A DNA stretch of 64,000 nucleotides. It comes from Blastomyces gilchristii SLH14081 (taxonomy: Eukaryota > Ascomycota > Eurotiomycetes > Onygenales > Ajellomycetaceae). The notes below the pieces were generated by a model, which saw only the letters and a program-made list of their open reading frames with translations, did no database searches and was not told the DNA's origin. The position numbers and the translations under genes are program-made. The stretch is from positions 1,246,228 to 1,310,227 of the forward strand of contig NW_003101673.1 of NCBI RefSeq assembly GCF_000003855.2, in the 5' to 3' direction. This document shows, piece after piece, positions 61,245 through 64,000 of the stretch (the stretch's first letter is position 1; the number at the start of each line of letters is the position of its first letter).

Positions 61245-61844
61245 GTCTGTAAGTTCATATTCAATCTGATAATATGATTACATCTGACTTAGTTAGCTGA
61301 TTGCAGTATTATTTTTTCAGTTGTTATTAAGACTTAATGACTCTGACAGATCTTCTGACTTAATATATTTCATACTCAGATTCTTATTCTGTACAGTAGT
61401 CTCAGATAATATATACACTTCTAATAAGATTATGAATAATTATAATAAAATCTTCAGATTCAGTATAATTATTTATCTATATAAATATTCAATCTCTCAC
61501 TGCAGATCTATGATCTGATTTTCTCTATTCTTATTAATAATAATAATTGTATCAGTGAAGCTCTTCATAGTAAATACTTGATTCACAGTGAATATTAATT
61601 ATTACTTAGCTTCTATTCCAGTCTGTCACTATGTATATAAGATCTTGATCTTGTTTAGAATTCTTATATATATATAAAGCTTCAATTTCAGTTCAGTAAT
61701 CTCAGTTACTTTTCTTACTACTTTAAGTAAACTCTCTGAGAGATTCTGCATATCTTCTAATTTAGATAGCAGAGAAGAATATTCATATTAATTAAAGAAG
61801 ATATTCATTTCAGTGATTTCTTATTAATTATATAATATCTATTA

Positions 61845-61905
61845 TTATATTATTATATTATTATATTATTATATTATTATACAATTATATTATTATATAA
61901 TTTCT
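61845..61905. repeat. AT tandem array in the B1 leader
   Basis: Here the array is pure ATTATATT-like repeats, where B2 and B3 still have ATCACT and ATCATT units. This is consistent with loss of C by mutation plus copy-number change. Confidence 0.55.
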
Positions 61906-61961
61906 AATTTTCATTTTCTGTTATTATTGTATAACTCTGATAATAATTACTCTTCTTTTAT

Positions 61962-64000
61962 CAACCGCTCCACCACGAACTCGCTCGATTTTTCGAATAA
62001 GAACCCGCCGATAGGTCCATTGAAAAGCCCTCGATCATACAAGCATTTTGACCTCATCGCCGACTGCATACCCCGTGTGGTGGTGGAGATATTCAGCCAA
62101 ATGTGAACTAGACATTGTTCAAAACTCCCGTGTGGGATTATCCCCTGTTCACCCCTATCACATCACAATTCCGGGTTAAATTACCATACAAATTGTAAGA
62201 TGAAGAGACCTAGTCATATGCATCAATCTTCTTGATTTTGGAAGATCTCTGATCTATAATTGTGAAGATATCTGAGAAGTAATCTCTGTGAAAACCCTGT
62301 TCATCTTTGATGTTTTAAAACATTAATATCAAGTCTCACTCTTGTACTGCTCTTCTCAATCTGGCTCATCCTCAGCAGAAAAATATAAAAAGATATCTCA
62401 GTGATAATATCAAGTATATAATTAATAGACACTTCTGAAGTGCAATCTCTGCAGTCTGTTATCAGTGTATCTAGACTTCAATATCAAGTCTTATTCTTGT
62501 ACTACTTCTCTCAATCTGACTCATCTCTGATAGAATAATACAAAAAGATACCTCAGTAACAGTATTTAATACATAATCAGCAGATAACAAGTCAACAGCA
62601 TATTAATAACTATAAAATCAGTATATCTTAAGATCTGACTGAGTCTTTGATCTCTGTACAGTGAGATATATTAAATCTAGTTTTAATATCTTAATATTCA
62701 ATAGATTCTGTAAGAGATTAAGAACAGTAACACTAGATTTCTATTGAATTTAAGAATTAACTCTATAGTGATATAATCATTGACAAAGTATTCTATTTTA
62801 AAATATAAATAATCAGTTCCTCTACATCTCACTGATAATATTTATATTATTATATAGAAACAGACTTATATTCTCTATAATATCAAGACTCTGAAGAGAG
62901 AAAGTCTTGATAGAGTGTATACAGTAGTATATATCTTAGCAGTTTCTATCACATTCTTCTGCAGCAGTTAATGTAAAAAAAAAAGATCTTAGAAATAGTT
63001 TTTTACTTCTCTTGAAAAAGTAAGGTGTTTTTCTCTGAGTTTTATACAATATTCTTACAAATAATTAAAAACAGAGCTGTTTTCTGTCATAATTTCATAT
63101 TCTTTTAAATAAGAATTACTTTTTCAGTAGCTGAAGAGCTTTCATTAATACTTAATTTCTTTTTACACTCTTTATTAATTGATTTGAGTTGCACACTTGT
63201 TGTGTGAGAAGAATTAAATGATTTAGAATAAAATTAAATAGTTTTAATCAATTTCTCTGTAAAAAATTGATTTATTTGTTATCAGTTTTTCTCTTAAAAA
63301 CTGTCATATTATCTGATTTATTATCAATTAATATCATACTCTTTCTCACTATATCTTAAGAAAGAGATTATAACAATTTTATTAATTTATCTTAAAAATC
63401 AATTTTAGTTTATTAGATTCTCTTTAAAAATCTAATCTAGTTACTGAACTAGTGTGAAAAAAATCAGGTATTTTATATATAAAAGTCTTTTATTCTTCTT
63501 TTGAAACAGTCTGATCAACTTTTCAATTGAAAACAGACTTAGAAATATCACAATTAAAACAGTCTGATCAACTTTTCATTGAGTGAGAATAATGAGTTCA
63601 AAAATACACTCAGTTAATGTGAAAAAAAATGCTTTCTCAAATACTATTTCTGAGATTGAAATTCTGAAGAGAAGAAAGAAAGAAGAAATAGAGAAATAAT
63701 AAGTTATTGAAATACAGAAACTTGAAAAAGTAAGCAAGATTCTTGAAAAGCAGTGTCTGAGTGAGATAAATAAAGAAGTTCTATTACTTCTTCATACTCA
63801 GGCTAGATAACTACAGAAGATAATCAAGTTCAAACTTGAAATCTCAAACACAGTTCAAAAAACATTGAAAATTTCTAGTATAATCACTGACTCTTTATCT
63901 TACTCTTCTCTTTTTTCTACTTCATCTGCTTCTTTGAATAGAGAAAATATATGCTCAGCAGCTGATCTACTGTCTCTAAATCTGCTATCTCAAATCTGCT
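61962..64000 (+). mobile_element. LINE-3, 5' part, running off the window
   Basis: Begins CAACCGCTCC directly after Gypsy-B copy 1 sequence. The first 220 bases or so are GC-rich and mostly unmutated. The leader duplication of 155 bp period recurs (units from 62324 and 62479), then the hairpin CACACTTGTTGTGTG near 63191. The 23 bp motif is present twice (63502, 63556). ORF1 starts with ATG at 63592 and encodes KIHSVNVKKNAF and the coiled coil, with two adjacent stops soon after. The rest is outside the window, so the 3' duplication cannot be seen. Confidence 0.87.

Larger units (their letters stand above)
60180..61961 (-). mobile_element. Gypsy-B copy 1 (B1), third fragment: gag
   Basis: Collinear with B3 42131 to about 43515, on the minus strand, and continues the fragment that ended at 12840; the two ends share TCTTACTTCTC. 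The gag zinc knuckle lies at about 60210-60251. Interrupted by SINE-3 (60868-61244) and cut at 61961 by LINE-3. Its 5' LTR would lie beyond the window. Strongly mutated, with more TA than B2 or B3, as expected for an older copy. Confidence 0.85.

Noticed and set aside
1..64000. CRISPR array, bacterial operon, phage or virus
   Set aside because: No regularly spaced repeats with unique spacers and no prokaryotic gene order; introns, chromoviruses, Tad1-like LINEs and RIP-type mutation indicate a fungal genome.

Overview
The window looks like an AT-rich, transposon-filled (heterochromatin-like) block from a filamentous ascomycete (Pezizomycotina). Three things suggest this: LTR and non-LTR retrotransposons of fungal type, short fungal-type introns (55-61 nt), and pervasive one-way C-to-T and G-to-A differences between repeat copies that look like repeat-induced point mutation (RIP). 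I see no host gene. The species cannot be named from the sequence. A run of 277 N shows that the window comes from a scaffold.

Five repeat families explain nearly everything after base 1557. Gypsy-A is a chromovirus with LTRs of 532 or 543 bp: one complete copy (1663-9471) and one copy split into two halves (A3: 13109-13890 plus 21531-25526, and 49485-52556). Gypsy-B has LTRs of 166-167 bp and a pol on the minus strand: an old, interrupted copy B1 (1558-1662, 9472-12840, 60180-61961) and two full-length copies, B2 (26796-35056) and B3 (35640-43974). Gypsy-C (13891-21530) is another chromovirus, with 257 bp LTRs. A Tad1-like LINE with a (TAA)n tail occupies 12841-13108, 25527-26795, 35057-35639, 43975-49484, 52557-60171 and 61962-64000. 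A tRNA-derived SINE of about 375 bp is present three times. Target-site duplications (TSDs) were found for most insertions, and they give the nesting order.

Nesting: B1 is the oldest layer. Gypsy-A, two SINEs, LINE-1 and LINE-3 landed in it. A3 landed in LINE-1, and Gypsy-C and LINE-2 landed in A3. SINE-2 landed in C, and B2 and B3 landed in a plus-strand LINE. In the present order, the halves of A3, LINE-1 and LINE-2 carry TSDs that pair only if the segment between the plus- and minus-strand LINE copies is flipped. The window therefore contains either a real LINE-LINE inversion or a misjoin.

All gag, pol and LINE frames are broken by stops of the RIP type. The most unusual signal is a gene on the strand opposite to pol, between pol and the 3' LTR, in two unrelated Gypsy families. 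In Gypsy-B it encodes a Ser-rich, Cys/His-rich protein with a helical C-terminus and two 55-nt introns. In Gypsy-A it encodes a Ser-rich protein, and its ATG is created by splicing out a 61-nt intron. A second signal is that the outer edges of each LTR element are spared by mutation while the inner copies of the same LTR sequence are heavily mutated.
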